14,269 nucleotides of DNA from the NCBI GenBank assembly GCA_034722015.1, contig JAYENI010000063.1:1-14269 (forward strand), written 5' to 3'. How positions within the stretch are numbered: position 1 is the first letter of the stretch; every line of letters starts with the position of its first letter. Made by a program: the position numbers and the translations under genes. The stretch comes from JAJDOJ01 sp034722015 (GTDB lineage Bacteria > Pseudomonadota > Gammaproteobacteria > JAJDOJ01). The notes under the pieces were generated by a model, which was not told the DNA's origin, ran no database searches, and worked only from the letters and a program-made list of their open reading frames with translations. This document shows positions 1-6,949 of this stretch, in pieces.

Positions 1-238
1 AATGGGGATAGCGCTGATGGGACATACTCGTCACGGTTGATCGGCAGCGCGCACGCCACCGGCAATGGCGCAATGACTGATGCGGCAAGCCCACGGTGGG
101 GGATCCGGAAAAAACCGGGGGAGGGGCTCGGTTCACCCGCTTTGAATTGCATTCATGGCTTTCGCCAAACGGGAGCTGCGAACCCCTTTAGGCGATTGCC
201 GCGCCTGAATCGGTCGCTGGGAGGCGACGGGCGGGGCG
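1..238. other. Non-coding left edge
   Basis: No convincing gene is visible on either strand; the open frames here lack recognisable protein features. On the minus strand this is the 3' flank of the BamE-like gene that ends at 239. It holds a weak terminator-like hairpin (109-133) and short inverted repeats at 190-206 (AGGCG/CGCCT) and 213-228 (GTCGC/GCGAC), which would form small hairpins just past the stop codon. No tRNA or other RNA gene was seen. Confidence 0.5.
109..133 (-). terminator. Possible weak intrinsic terminator
   Basis: Read on the minus strand, AACCG (133-129) can pair with CGGTT (117-113) around an 11-nt C-rich loop, and the transcript then runs into a six-T tract. It lies about 106 nt beyond the stop of the BamE-like gene, in the right orientation to end its transcript. 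The stem has only five pairs, so this is a weak call. Confidence 0.3.
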
Positions 239-526
239 CTAATTGCCGCCGGATACGGAGTGCAGGACGGTTTCACCCTCGAAATAGACCGTGTAGTCGC
301 CGTAGTCCCAGCTGGAGATCGGCGGGTCTCCGACCGGGGGTTGTCTGACCGGGGGCGTTCCGAAACGATCCGCTACCTGGTCCTTGGTCATTCCGCGTCG
401 CGGCGTGTCGACGGACTGGACGACCACGGGTCCGGAGTCGGGGTACTTGACCACGTCGGCCGTTGCCGGCGCAAGGGGGGTCACGCCCGCGATCAGGATG
501 ATGGCAAGGCCACGAGCCGCTATCAT
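239..526 (-). CDS. Small exported BamE/SmpA-like protein
   Basis: 95 aa. The start at 526 was chosen because a signal peptide follows directly (MIAARGLAIILIAGVTPLAP, then an ATA-D cleavage-like site near residue 24) and GGAG lies 7 nt upstream; the frame stays open upstream but that part looks non-coding. The mature part carries GMTKDQVADRFGTP (about residues 44-57), which resembles the helix-turn 'GMtkdqV..lfGtP' signature of the BamE/SmpA/OmlA fold. A short strand-rich tail follows (WDYGDYTVYFEG, then HSV). There is no lipobox Cys, so it should be a soluble periplasmic protein rather than a lipoprotein like BamE. It stands alone, divergent from lolC. The function is unknown; the family link comes from motif resemblance only, while the export signal is clear. 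Confidence 0.75.
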   Translation of the reverse strand: MIAARGLAIILIAGVTPLAPATADVVKYPDSGPVVVQSVDTPRRGMTKDQVADRFGTPPVRQPPVGDPPISSWDYGDYTVYFEGETVLHSVSGGN

Positions 527-843
527 AAGTGAACTCCGCTGGGTTTCGATTGACGTTTTGAATATAGCACCAGACCCCGGGGACCGCAGGGGGAGAGGCA
601 TTCAGGAGACGGACGCCGCAGCCCCGGGACTGGTGGTACAGTACGATCCTAGCGCGATTGCAGCTTGACATGCCGGTCAACGGGACAAGCGGACGAATAC
701 GGCCGCCGAAGCGAGCGATACAGGCCGGACCTCATACCGACGCCGCCCGCCTGAGTTTGACTCCGGATACGTACTGCCCGCCGACGGGACAGCCCGCGCC
801 GGACCCCCGGTTCCCCTGGATTCACCCGTAAGGAATAAAAAGG
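527..843. other. Divergent intergenic region before lolC
   Basis: 317 bases between the minus-strand BamE-like gene and lolC. It contains the extended -10 above. At 665-680 there is an inverted repeat (TTGAC, 6-nt spacer, GTCAA) whose left arm extends to a perfect -35 hexamer TTGACA, but no good -10 lies 15-19 nt downstream, so I do not call a lolC promoter. Just before lolC, AAGGA (830-834) is a suitable ribosome binding site. Stretches at 654-661 and 715-724 loosely resemble the 159-bp repeat found elsewhere in the window, but too weakly to call a copy. Confidence 0.5.
561..569 (-). promoter_or_regulatory. Extended -10 promoter of BamE-like gene
   Basis: On the minus strand the sequence reads TGC-TATATT, an extended -10 (TGn) plus a five-of-six match to TATAAT. 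It would start transcription near 554, about 28 nt before the ATG at 526. The -35 position (CTGCGG at 17-nt spacing) is poor, which is tolerated in extended -10 promoters. Confidence 0.45.
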
Positions 844-2091
844 ATGTTTCACCCCTTGCCCCTGTATATCGGGCTGAGGTACACGCGCGCCAAACGGCGC
901 AACCACTTTATCTCGTTCATCTCGATGGTCTCGATGCTCGGTGTTGCGCTGGGCATCACCGTTCTGATCACTGTGCTGTCGGTCATGAACGGATTTCAGG
1001 AGGAGGTCCGCGTGCGCATTCTGGGCATGGCCTCGCATGCGACCGTCACCGGTTTCAACGGCAGGCTGGCCGATTGGGAAGGCCTGGCCGACAGGGTCGG
1101 CGAGGTGATCAAGGTCGCGGGCGCCGCGCCGTACGTGGAGGGGCAGGCAATGCTCGTCAACGGTCGCGAGGTCAGCGGTGCGATCGTCCGGGGCATCCTG
1201 CCCGAGGCCGAACCCGATGTGTCCGATGTCGGCGACCATATGAGCAGCGGTTCGACGCTGGACCTGCTTCCCGGCGAATACGGGATCGTGCTGGGGATCG
1301 AACTCGCGCGGTTGCTGGGGGTGATGACCGGCGACAAGGTCGTGGTGGTCACACCGCGGACCACCGTGACCCCCGCGGGCATCCTGCCCAAGCTGCGCCG
1401 CTTTACGGTCAAGGGAATCTTCGAGGTGGGCATGGGGGAATTCGACAGCGGTGTCGCCCTGATTCACATCGAGGACGCGGCCAGGTTGTTTCGTCTGGGT
1501 GACGAGGTCAGCGGGCTGAGGCTGAAGCTCGACGACATGTTCGACGCACCCTTCATCGCGCGTGACCTGATGCGGGGTCTCGGCGGTGACTACTGGGTCC
1601 GCGACTGGACGCGGCAGTACGAAAACTACTTCAGGGCGGTGCGGACCGAGAAGACCATGATGTTCATCATCCTCCTGCTGATCGTCGGCGTGGCGGCGTT
1701 CAACATCGTCTCCACGCTGGTCATGCTGGTGACCGACAAGCAGGCCGACATCGCCATCCTTCGCACCCTGGGGGTGACACCGGCGAGGATCATGGCGATC
1801 TTCATCGTGCAGGGTTTCGTGATCGGCGCGGTGGGCACCCTGCTGGGGATCGTCGGCGGCGTCGCCCTGGCGCTCAACGTGGAGACGATCGTGCCGTTCA
1901 TCGAGGGTTTGATGGGCCAGAAGTTTCTGCCGCCGGACGTCTACTACATCAGTGATCTGCCATCGGACCTGCAGTGGAGCGACGTGGTCAGGATCTCGGT
2001 AGCGGCCTTCTCGCTCACGCTGGTGGCGACGCTGTACCCGGCGTGGAGAGCGTCGCGCACCCAGCCGGCCGAGGCGCTTCGCTATGAATGA
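844..2091 (+). CDS. lolC: LolC/E-type lipoprotein-releasing permease
   Basis: 415 aa, full length for the family. This is the inner-membrane permease of the Lol ABC transporter, which extracts acylated lipoproteins from the inner membrane and passes them to the chaperone LolA. Layout: TM1 at about 22-46, a large periplasmic domain at about 50-268, then TM2 (about 272-297), TM3 (about 315-345) and TM4 (about 380-402), the MacB/FtsX-like topology. The stretch TTVTPAGILPKLRRFTV (173-189) lies where LolC has its LolA-binding Hook (E. coli has a TPMGRMPSQ-like loop), so this copy probably contacts LolA. The start is supported by AAGGA nine bases upstream. The gene overlaps lolD by 8 nt. No second permease (lolE) follows, so it may act as a homodimer (LolF-like). 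Confidence 0.93.
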   Translation: MFHPLPLYIGLRYTRAKRRNHFISFISMVSMLGVALGITVLITVLSVMNGFQEEVRVRILGMASHATVTGFNGRLADWEGLADRVGEVIKVAGAAPYVEGQAMLVNGREVSGAIVRGILPEAEPDVSDVGDHMSSGSTLDLLPGEYGIVLGIELARLLGVMTGDKVVVVTPRTTVTPAGILPKLRRFTVKGIFEVGMGEFDSGVALIHIEDAARLFRLGDEVSGLRLKLDDMFDAPFIARDLMRGLGGDYWVRDWTRQYENYFRAVRTEKTMMFIILLLIVGVAAFNIVSTLVMLVTDKQADIAILRTLGVTPARIMAIFIVQGFVIGAVGTLLGIVGGVALALNVETIVPFIEGLMGQKFLPPDVYYISDLPSDLQWSDVVRISVAAFSLTLVATLYPAWRASRTQPAEALRYE

Positions 2092-2785
2092 CGTGGCTGC
2101 GTCCGATGAAACCGTGATCGAGTGCCGGCAGCTGGCGAAGACCTATACGGATTCCCAGGTAGCCTGCGAGGTGCTGACAGGCGTCGATCTGGTTGTGGTG
2201 CGCGGCGAGCGCATCGCCATCGTCGGGGCGTCGGGCAGCGGCAAGAGCACGTTGCTGCACCTGATCGGCGGGCTGGACCTGCCGTCGAAAGGTGAAGTCA
2301 CCGTCCTGGGACGCGCGATGAACCATCTCGGGGACGCGGAGCGCGGCAGGTTGCGCAACGCCGGTCTCGGGTTCGTCTACCAGTTCCATCACCTGTTGCC
2401 GGAGTTCACGGCGCTGGAGAACACGGCGTTGCCGGTGATGATCTCGGGCGCTTCGCCGGAAGTCGCGGGGACGCGTGCGCGAGACGTGCTGGAGCGGGTC
2501 GGGCTGGAGAACCGGATGCTCCACAAACCCGGGGAACTGTCCGGGGGCGAGCGTCAGCGGGTTGCCATCGCCCGTGCCCTGGTCACGCGGCCCGACGTCG
2601 TCCTGGCCGACGAACCCACTGGCAATCTCGACAGGCACACCGCGATGCGGGTGCTCGATCAGATGCTCGAACTCAATCGGGAACTGGGGACTTCATTGCT
2701 GGTGGTGACGCACGACACGGTGCTGGCCGGGAGAATGGACACGGTCTATGAGCTCGAGGATGGTGAGCTGCGGTCCACGGGTTGA
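2084..2785 (+). CDS. lolD: Lipoprotein-releasing ATPase LolD
   Basis: 233 aa, the usual LolD length. It is the cytoplasmic ATPase that powers lipoprotein extraction by the LolC/E permease. Visible ABC motifs: Walker A GASGSGKST (48-56), Q-loop Q100, signature LSGGERQR (152-159), Walker B VVLADE (172-177) with catalytic E177, D-loop after GNLD, and switch H210. The segment YQFHHLLPEFTALEN (99-113) is typical of the LolD/MacB/FtsE group. The ATG lies inside the end of lolC (ATGAATGA, 8-nt overlap), with GAGG nine bases upstream, so translation is probably coupled. It ends six bases from the convergent DUF2062 gene, with no clear terminator between them. Confidence 0.95.
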   Translation: MNDVAASDETVIECRQLAKTYTDSQVACEVLTGVDLVVVRGERIAIVGASGSGKSTLLHLIGGLDLPSKGEVTVLGRAMNHLGDAERGRLRNAGLGFVYQFHHLLPEFTALENTALPVMISGASPEVAGTRARDVLERVGLENRMLHKPGELSGGERQRVAIARALVTRPDVVLADEPTGNLDRHTAMRVLDQMLELNRELGTSLLVVTHDTVLAGRMDTVYELEDGELRSTG

Positions 2786-2791
2786 GTCGGG

Positions 2792-3352
2792 TCAGCCCGG
2801 GACGTCCTTTTCGCCCTTCGCCATCGCGGCTCGGGCGCAACGCCGGAGCCGGCGTTGCCCCCAGCGCTTCATCACGTGAAGGCGCCAGTAGATGCGGACC
2901 AGAATGTATCCCGCGAGCGATGAGAGGCTGCCGAGGATAATGCAGCCGATTACAAGGGGCAGCCAGACCTCGGAAAACTCTTCGGTCAGCCACTCCAGTG
3001 ACAGCTCAAGTTCGAAGGGGCCGGGTTCGAGACCCAGGACCCACTCGCCGACCTCGTATGCGGCGTAGAACATCGGGGCCACGGTAAGCGGGTTGCTGAT
3101 CCAGACAACCACCACCGAGATGGGCAGGTTGACGCGCAAGACAATGGCGGCCGCCGCCGCGATAATCATTTGACCCGGAAACGGAATGAACGCGCAAAAC
3201 AGGCCGACCGCGAACGCACCGGCGACGGAATGGCGATTGAGATGCCACAGATTGGGGTCGTGAAGCCGCTTGCCGAACACCGAATGCAGCTTGTGGTCTT
3301 CGCGAAAGCGTCCGAAATCCGGAAAATAGCGCTTGATCAGTTTTCGGGGCAT
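2792..3352 (-). CDS. DUF2062 membrane protein
   Basis: 186 aa. The N-terminus is basic (MPRKLIKRYFPDFGRFREDHKL), followed by the DUF2062 core: RHSVAGAFAVGLFCAFIPFPGQM (about 40-62), a hydrophobic helix, and the conserved WISNPLTVAPMFYAAYEVGEWVLG (about 84-107). A second membrane region (LPLVIGCIILGSLSSLAGYILV) lies at about 131-152. DUF2062 proteins are small inner-membrane proteins of unproven function. One sits in the same place, between lolCDE and comEC, in Pseudomonas (PA2985, from memory), so the link to this neighbourhood is old. It runs opposite to its neighbours, convergent with lolD and divergent from comEC, across an 80-bp gap. There is no strong ribosome binding site before the ATG, but no better start is visible. 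Confidence 0.88.
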   Translation of the reverse strand: MPRKLIKRYFPDFGRFREDHKLHSVFGKRLHDPNLWHLNRHSVAGAFAVGLFCAFIPFPGQMIIAAAAAIVLRVNLPISVVVVWISNPLTVAPMFYAAYEVGEWVLGLEPGPFELELSLEWLTEEFSEVWLPLVIGCIILGSLSSLAGYILVRIYWRLHVMKRWGQRRLRRCARAAMAKGEKDVPG

Positions 3353-3432
3353 GGGTCAGCCGTTGCAGTTTGCCTGAACCTGACGGGACGCGCGCGTCAC
3401 CCCCGATTATCCATCATTTTTATGCAAATTCC

Positions 3433-5724
3433 ATGATCGCCGCCGCGCTCGGGTTTCTCGCCGGTGTTCTGGGTCTGCAGTTCCTGCCCGATCTGCCGCC
3501 CCTGTGGATCGTGGCGATCCTGCCACTGTCGATCGGACTCCTGGTGGTATCGCGCAAGCTCGTGTTTCCCGTTGCCATCGCCTGCGGATTCTCATGGGCG
3601 TCCCTGCAGGCCGCCGACCGGCTTGAAACCGGGGTCGACCCGGCGTGGGAGGGCCGTGACGTCGTGGTGACCGGGGTCGTTGCGGGGCTGCCCGTGCGCA
3701 TGGACCGGCGGACCCGGATGAGATTCGAGGTCCGTTCGGTCGAGCCGCCCTCTGCAGTCCACGGGCCCCTGCCGTTGATCGCGCGTCTGAACTGGTACAA
3801 CCCGCCCGAAATCGAGGCGGGACAGTCCTGGCGCCTCACCGTGCGCCTGAAACAACCACGCGGTTTCTCGAACCCGGGCGGGTTCGATTACGAACGCTGG
3901 TTGTTCGCCAATGGCATCCGCGCCACGGGCTACGTCCGTGCCGACGATGCAAACGCACTACGGGGGACAAGGTCCGGGTCTGGCCTGGCGCGTTTTCGGG
4001 AAGGCATTTCGGACCGCATCGAGGCCGCGATGCCGGGGGACCCGAATAGCGCGGTGCTGCGCGCGCTGGCGGTTGGAGACCGCTCGGCGATGCCGCCCCG
4101 GGTCTGGGACCTGCTGCTGGATACCGGCACCAACCACCTGCTTGCCATTTCGGGTCTGCACATCGGACTGGTTGCGGGGCTGGTCTACTGGGTCGTCCTT
4201 CGAATGTGGGGTCTCTCCACCCGCCTGAGTTCCGTCCGCCCGGCCCCCTGGGCGGCCGCCACCGCGGCCATCGGCGCTGCCCTCGGTTACGCCTTGCTGG
4301 CGGGATTCAGTATCCCGACCCAGCGAGCGCTCATCATGGTCGCCGTGATCATGGGAGCGTCGTTGGCCGGGCGGACCCTGCGCCCGGCGCACGCACTTTC
4401 CGCGGCACTGCTGATGGTGCTTTTGCTCGATACGACCGTCGTGCTGTCTTTCGGGTTCTGGCTCTCGTTCCTCGCCGTTGCGACGATCGCCTGGGCCATC
4501 ATAGGACGGGGCGACGCCGGCAGGGGGCCGGGCGGATGGTTCCGGGCAACCCTGGTGGTGACGCTGGGCCTGCTGCCGTTGACCCTGCTCCTATTTCACC
4601 GAACCTCGCTGATCGCGCCATTTGCCAATCTGGTCGCCATTCCCCTCGTCGGTTTCGCCGTCGTGCCGCTGACCCTGGTTGCCGTATTGCTGCTGCCCGT
4701 TCTCCCGTCGGCCGGGGCCGCCCTGCTGGAGGCGGCCAGTTTCGGTCTCGACGTCCTGTGGTCGGTGCTCGCGGTGATGGGGGATCTCCCCTTTGCGGTC
4801 TGGCGACACGCACCGCCGGCCTGGGCCCTGTTTCCCGCGGCGATCGGAGTGGCCTGGCTGCTGGCGCCACGCGGCTGGCCTTCGCGCTGGCTCGGAATCC
4901 CCCTGTTGATGCCCCTTGCCCTGTCACCGGTAGCGCGCCCGCCGGAAGGCGACTACCGGCTCACGATGATGGACGTGGGGCAGGGGCTTGCGGTCCTGGT
5001 GGAGACTCACGGTCACGCCATGGTTTTCGATACCGGGTCGCGTTTCAGCGAGACCTTCAATGCGGGAGACGCCGTCGTCCTGCCGGTGTTAAAGGCGCGC
5101 GGTGTGTCCGCCCTCGATGCGCTCGTGGTCAGTCACGGGGACAGGGATCATGCCGGGGGACTGGAAGCCCTGCTCGACGGTGTGCCGGTACGACGGTTGC
5201 TGGCCGGCGAACCCGGCGAACTGCCGGCGGGAGGAGGTAAACGTTGCATCGACGGAGACCACTGGGAATGGGACGGCGTGCGGTTCGAATTTCTGCACCC
5301 GCCGGCCCTGTGGCCGGCTTCGCGTAACGACGGGTCCTGCGTGCTGCGCGTCGCCGCCGCCGGGGGCTCGGTGCTGCTGACCGCCGATGTCGAAGCCGAT
5401 GCCGAGGCGCTTCTCGCTTCCCTGCCGACAGAGCGGGTCGCCAGCGAGGTGATGCTGGTCCCGCATCACGGCAGCGCGACCTCGTCGACGCCGGGACTTC
5501 TGGCCGCGGTGGACCCCCGGATCGCCTTGCTCTCGCGGGGTTACCGCAACAAGTTCGGTTTCCCCAGGGAAGAGGTCATGGAGCGGTACGCGGGCAGGGC
5601 GATCCGTGTCTACGACACGGCAACCGCGGGTGCCGTCACGCTCGAGGTCAGTGAGGATCATGGGCCGGTCGTGATGCCAGGGGCGCGGTCCGCGGACAGG
5701 CGCTACTGGACATCCGGGCCCTGA
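3433..5724 (+). CDS. comEC: ComEC/Rec2 DNA uptake channel
   Basis: 763 aa. It is the inner-membrane channel that brings single-stranded DNA into the cytoplasm during natural transformation. Order of parts: two N-terminal TM segments; a soluble OB-like DUF4131 region (about 60-175); the competence domain with many TMs, beginning near TGTNHLLAISGLHIGLVAGL (about 231-250); and a C-terminal metallo-beta-lactamase-like domain with DVGQG (from 514), SHGDRDH (567-573, the HxDxDH metal site) and VPHHGS (H678, H679). The catalytic-type residues are intact. I chose ATG 3433 (MIAAALGFLAGVLGLQF, a typical ComEC start); the frame also allows TTG at 3370. Neither has a Shine-Dalgarno. A four-codon frame MQIP (3422-3436) ends with its TGA overlapping this ATG, which could allow coupling. 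Confidence 0.93.
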   Translation: MIAAALGFLAGVLGLQFLPDLPPLWIVAILPLSIGLLVVSRKLVFPVAIACGFSWASLQAADRLETGVDPAWEGRDVVVTGVVAGLPVRMDRRTRMRFEVRSVEPPSAVHGPLPLIARLNWYNPPEIEAGQSWRLTVRLKQPRGFSNPGGFDYERWLFANGIRATGYVRADDANALRGTRSGSGLARFREGISDRIEAAMPGDPNSAVLRALAVGDRSAMPPRVWDLLLDTGTNHLLAISGLHIGLVAGLVYWVVLRMWGLSTRLSSVRPAPWAAATAAIGAALGYALLAGFSIPTQRALIMVAVIMGASLAGRTLRPAHALSAALLMVLLLDTTVVLSFGFWLSFLAVATIAWAIIGRGDAGRGPGGWFRATLVVTLGLLPLTLLLFHRTSLIAPFANLVAIPLVGFAVVPLTLVAVLLLPVLPSAGAALLEAASFGLDVLWSVLAVMGDLPFAVWRHAPPAWALFPAAIGVAWLLAPRGWPSRWLGIPLLMPLALSPVARPPEGDYRLTMMDVGQGLAVLVETHGHAMVFDTGSRFSETFNAGDAVVLPVLKARGVSALDALVVSHGDRDHAGGLEALLDGVPVRRLLAGEPGELPAGGGKRCIDGDHWEWDGVRFEFLHPPALWPASRNDGSCVLRVAAAGGSVLLTADVEADAEALLASLPTERVASEVMLVPHHGSATSSTPGLLAAVDPRIALLSRGYRNKFGFPREEVMERYAGRAIRVYDTATAGAVTLEVSEDHGPVVMPGARSADRRYWTSGP

Positions 5725-5746
5725 GCGCCTATGTAAAACAGGGGCG

Positions 5747-5772
5747 CCGCAAGGGTGTGATGCGCCTTGCGG
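5747..5772 (+). other. Hairpin after comEC, no T-tract
   Basis: CCGCAAGG (5747-5754) and CCTTGCGG (5765-5772) form an 8-bp perfect stem with a 10-nt loop, 22 bases after the comEC stop. No run of T follows, so it is not a standard intrinsic terminator. It could stabilise or help end the comEC transcript. A second perfect 6-bp stem, GGCCGG/CCGGCC with a 3-nt loop, lies at 5839-5853, before exbB. Confidence 0.35.
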
Positions 5773-5880
5773 GATTGACGTATGATCGGCGGCCGCGGGT
5801 CCCGCTCGGGGCCGAAACGGGTGCATTCGTCCAGGCCGGGCCGGTACCCGGCCAACCCGGCAGTTCCATCAGAAGAACGA

Positions 5881-5888
5881 AAGAGGAG
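5881..5888 (+). promoter_or_regulatory. exbB ribosome binding site
   Basis: AAGAGGAG with GGAG ending nine bases before a GTG codon at 5898. It decides the exbB start: the frame is open back to 5757, but the upstream part looks non-coding and the family begins at this point. Confidence 0.7.
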
Positions 5889-5897
5889 ACGAACGAC

Positions 5898-6521
5898 GTG
5901 CTGGATATCATCATGGCGGGCGGGTGGCTCATGTTGCCCATCGTTGCCTGCTCGATCATTGCGCTCGCCATCGTGATCGAGCGCTTCTGGACCCTCAATC
6001 CGAGCCGTGTACTCCCCCGAAAACTGGTGAGCCAGATCTGGCAACTTCATCAGAAGGGTCAGCTCAGCTCGCAGCGGATCAAGAAGATGCGTGCGTCCTC
6101 GCCGCTGGGTCGCGTGCTGGCCTCGGGCCTGATGAACGTCAATGCGTCGCGTGTCGTGATGAAGGAGAGTATCGAGGAGACCGGGCGACACGTGGCGCAG
6201 GGGCTGGAGCGATATCTCAACACGCTTGGCACGATCGCCGCCATCACCCCTTTGCTCGGCCTGCTCGGCACGGTCATCGGCATGATCAAGGTATTCAGCG
6301 TCATCACCGCGGTGGGGGTGGGGGATCCGGGAGAACTCGCCGGCGGCATTTCGCAGGCGCTGGTCACCACCGCGGCCGGGATCTCGGTGGCGATCCCGAC
6401 GCTCATCTTTCACCGGTATTTCCGCGGGCGCGTCAATCGCCTGGTCCTCGGTATGGAGGAAGAGGCGATCAAGCTGGTGGAAGTCATGCACGGGGAGCGC
6501 GCGGCCGGAGGGGCGCGCTGA
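5898..6521 (+). CDS. exbB: ExbB/TolQ-type proton channel subunit
   Basis: 207 aa from a GTG start fixed by AAGAGGAG upstream and by the family-typical opening (V)LDIIMAGGWLMLPI. It belongs to the MotA/TolQ/ExbB family: a proton channel pentamer that works with ExbD to energise envelope partners. TM1 is at about 11-31, followed by a cytoplasmic loop (about 35-105), TM2 at about 108-137 (NTLGTIAAITPLLGLLGTVIG) and TM3 at about 152-175 (SQALVTTAAGISVAIPTLIF), the last two holding the conserved channel residues (TPLLGLLGTV; T157, T158). Its TGA shares one base with the exbD ATG (TGATG). This copy belongs to the comEC-exbBD-lpxK synteny type rather than to a TonB iron-uptake cluster, and no tonB is in the window. 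The partner it energises is unknown. Confidence 0.92.
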   Translation: MLDIIMAGGWLMLPIVACSIIALAIVIERFWTLNPSRVLPRKLVSQIWQLHQKGQLSSQRIKKMRASSPLGRVLASGLMNVNASRVVMKESIEETGRHVAQGLERYLNTLGTIAAITPLLGLLGTVIGMIKVFSVITAVGVGDPGELAGGISQALVTTAAGISVAIPTLIFHRYFRGRVNRLVLGMEEEAIKLVEVMHGERAAGGAR

Positions 6522-6949
6522 TGCGTTTCCTCAAGCGACACGAGGAGGAGGCGCACGTCAACCTGACGCCGCTGATCGACGTGGTGTTTCTCCTGCTGAT
6601 CTTTTTCATGGTGACGACCACGTTCGATCGTCACGCCGAACTCAAGGTGGACCTGCCGGAGGCGTCGGCCGAACCGTCCGTAGCGCCGAAGGAGATCATC
6701 GAATTGATCGTGGACGCCGGCGGGCGCTACTTCCTCAACGGGCAACCGGTGGTCAATACCCGGCCCGAAACCCTCACCGCGGCGTTGCGCAAGGTCAGGG
6801 ACGGGCGGCGCAACCCGCCGCTGATCATTCGTGCCGATGCCCGCACGCCACACCAGTCCGTTGTGACCGCCATGGACGTCGCCGGGCGTATCGGACTGCA
6901 GCGCATGTCGATCGCCACCTCGCACGCGGGCGACGCGGGGACGCAGTGA
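6521..6949 (+). CDS. exbD: ExbD/TolR-type partner subunit
   Basis: 142 aa. It is the ExbD/TolR partner of ExbB. A short cytoplasmic N-terminus leads into NLTPLIDVVFLLLIFFMV (14-31), the single TM segment with D20, the conserved protonatable aspartate. The periplasmic domain (about 38-135) has the usual ending (IIRADARTPHQSVVTAMDVAGRIGLQRMSIAT). GGAGGGG lies 7 bases before the ATG, inside exbB. It overlaps exbB by one base and msbA by four (GTGA), so exbB, exbD and msbA look translationally coupled. In E. coli, msbA follows the comEC homologue directly; here exbBD lies between them. Confidence 0.93.
   Translation: MRFLKRHEEEAHVNLTPLIDVVFLLLIFFMVTTTFDRHAELKVDLPEASAEPSVAPKEIIELIVDAGGRYFLNGQPVVNTRPETLTAALRKVRDGRRNPPLIIRADARTPHQSVVTAMDVAGRIGLQRMSIATSHAGDAGTQ

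Noticed and set aside
190..201. 12-base match AGGCGATTGCCG to the repeat end
   Set aside because: The following bases do not match the element; a single 12-mer is weak evidence in GC-rich DNA.
665..670. TTGACA as a lolC promoter -35
   Set aside because: No acceptable -10 sequence at 15-19 bases downstream.
652..730. Possible degenerate third copy of the 159-bp element (GCGATTGC, TGACATGCCGG, GCGATACAGG in similar order)
   Set aside because: Only short matches with shifted spacing and no similarity in the second half; not distinguishable from chance without computation.
649..1467. 272-aa open frame on the minus strand across the lolC start
   Set aside because: Antisense to lolC and its upstream region; low-complexity His/Asp/Arg/Gln composition typical of shadow frames in GC-rich DNA.
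5703..6491. 262-aa minus-strand frame over exbB
   Set aside because: Fully antisense to a clear ExbB gene and without any protein motif.
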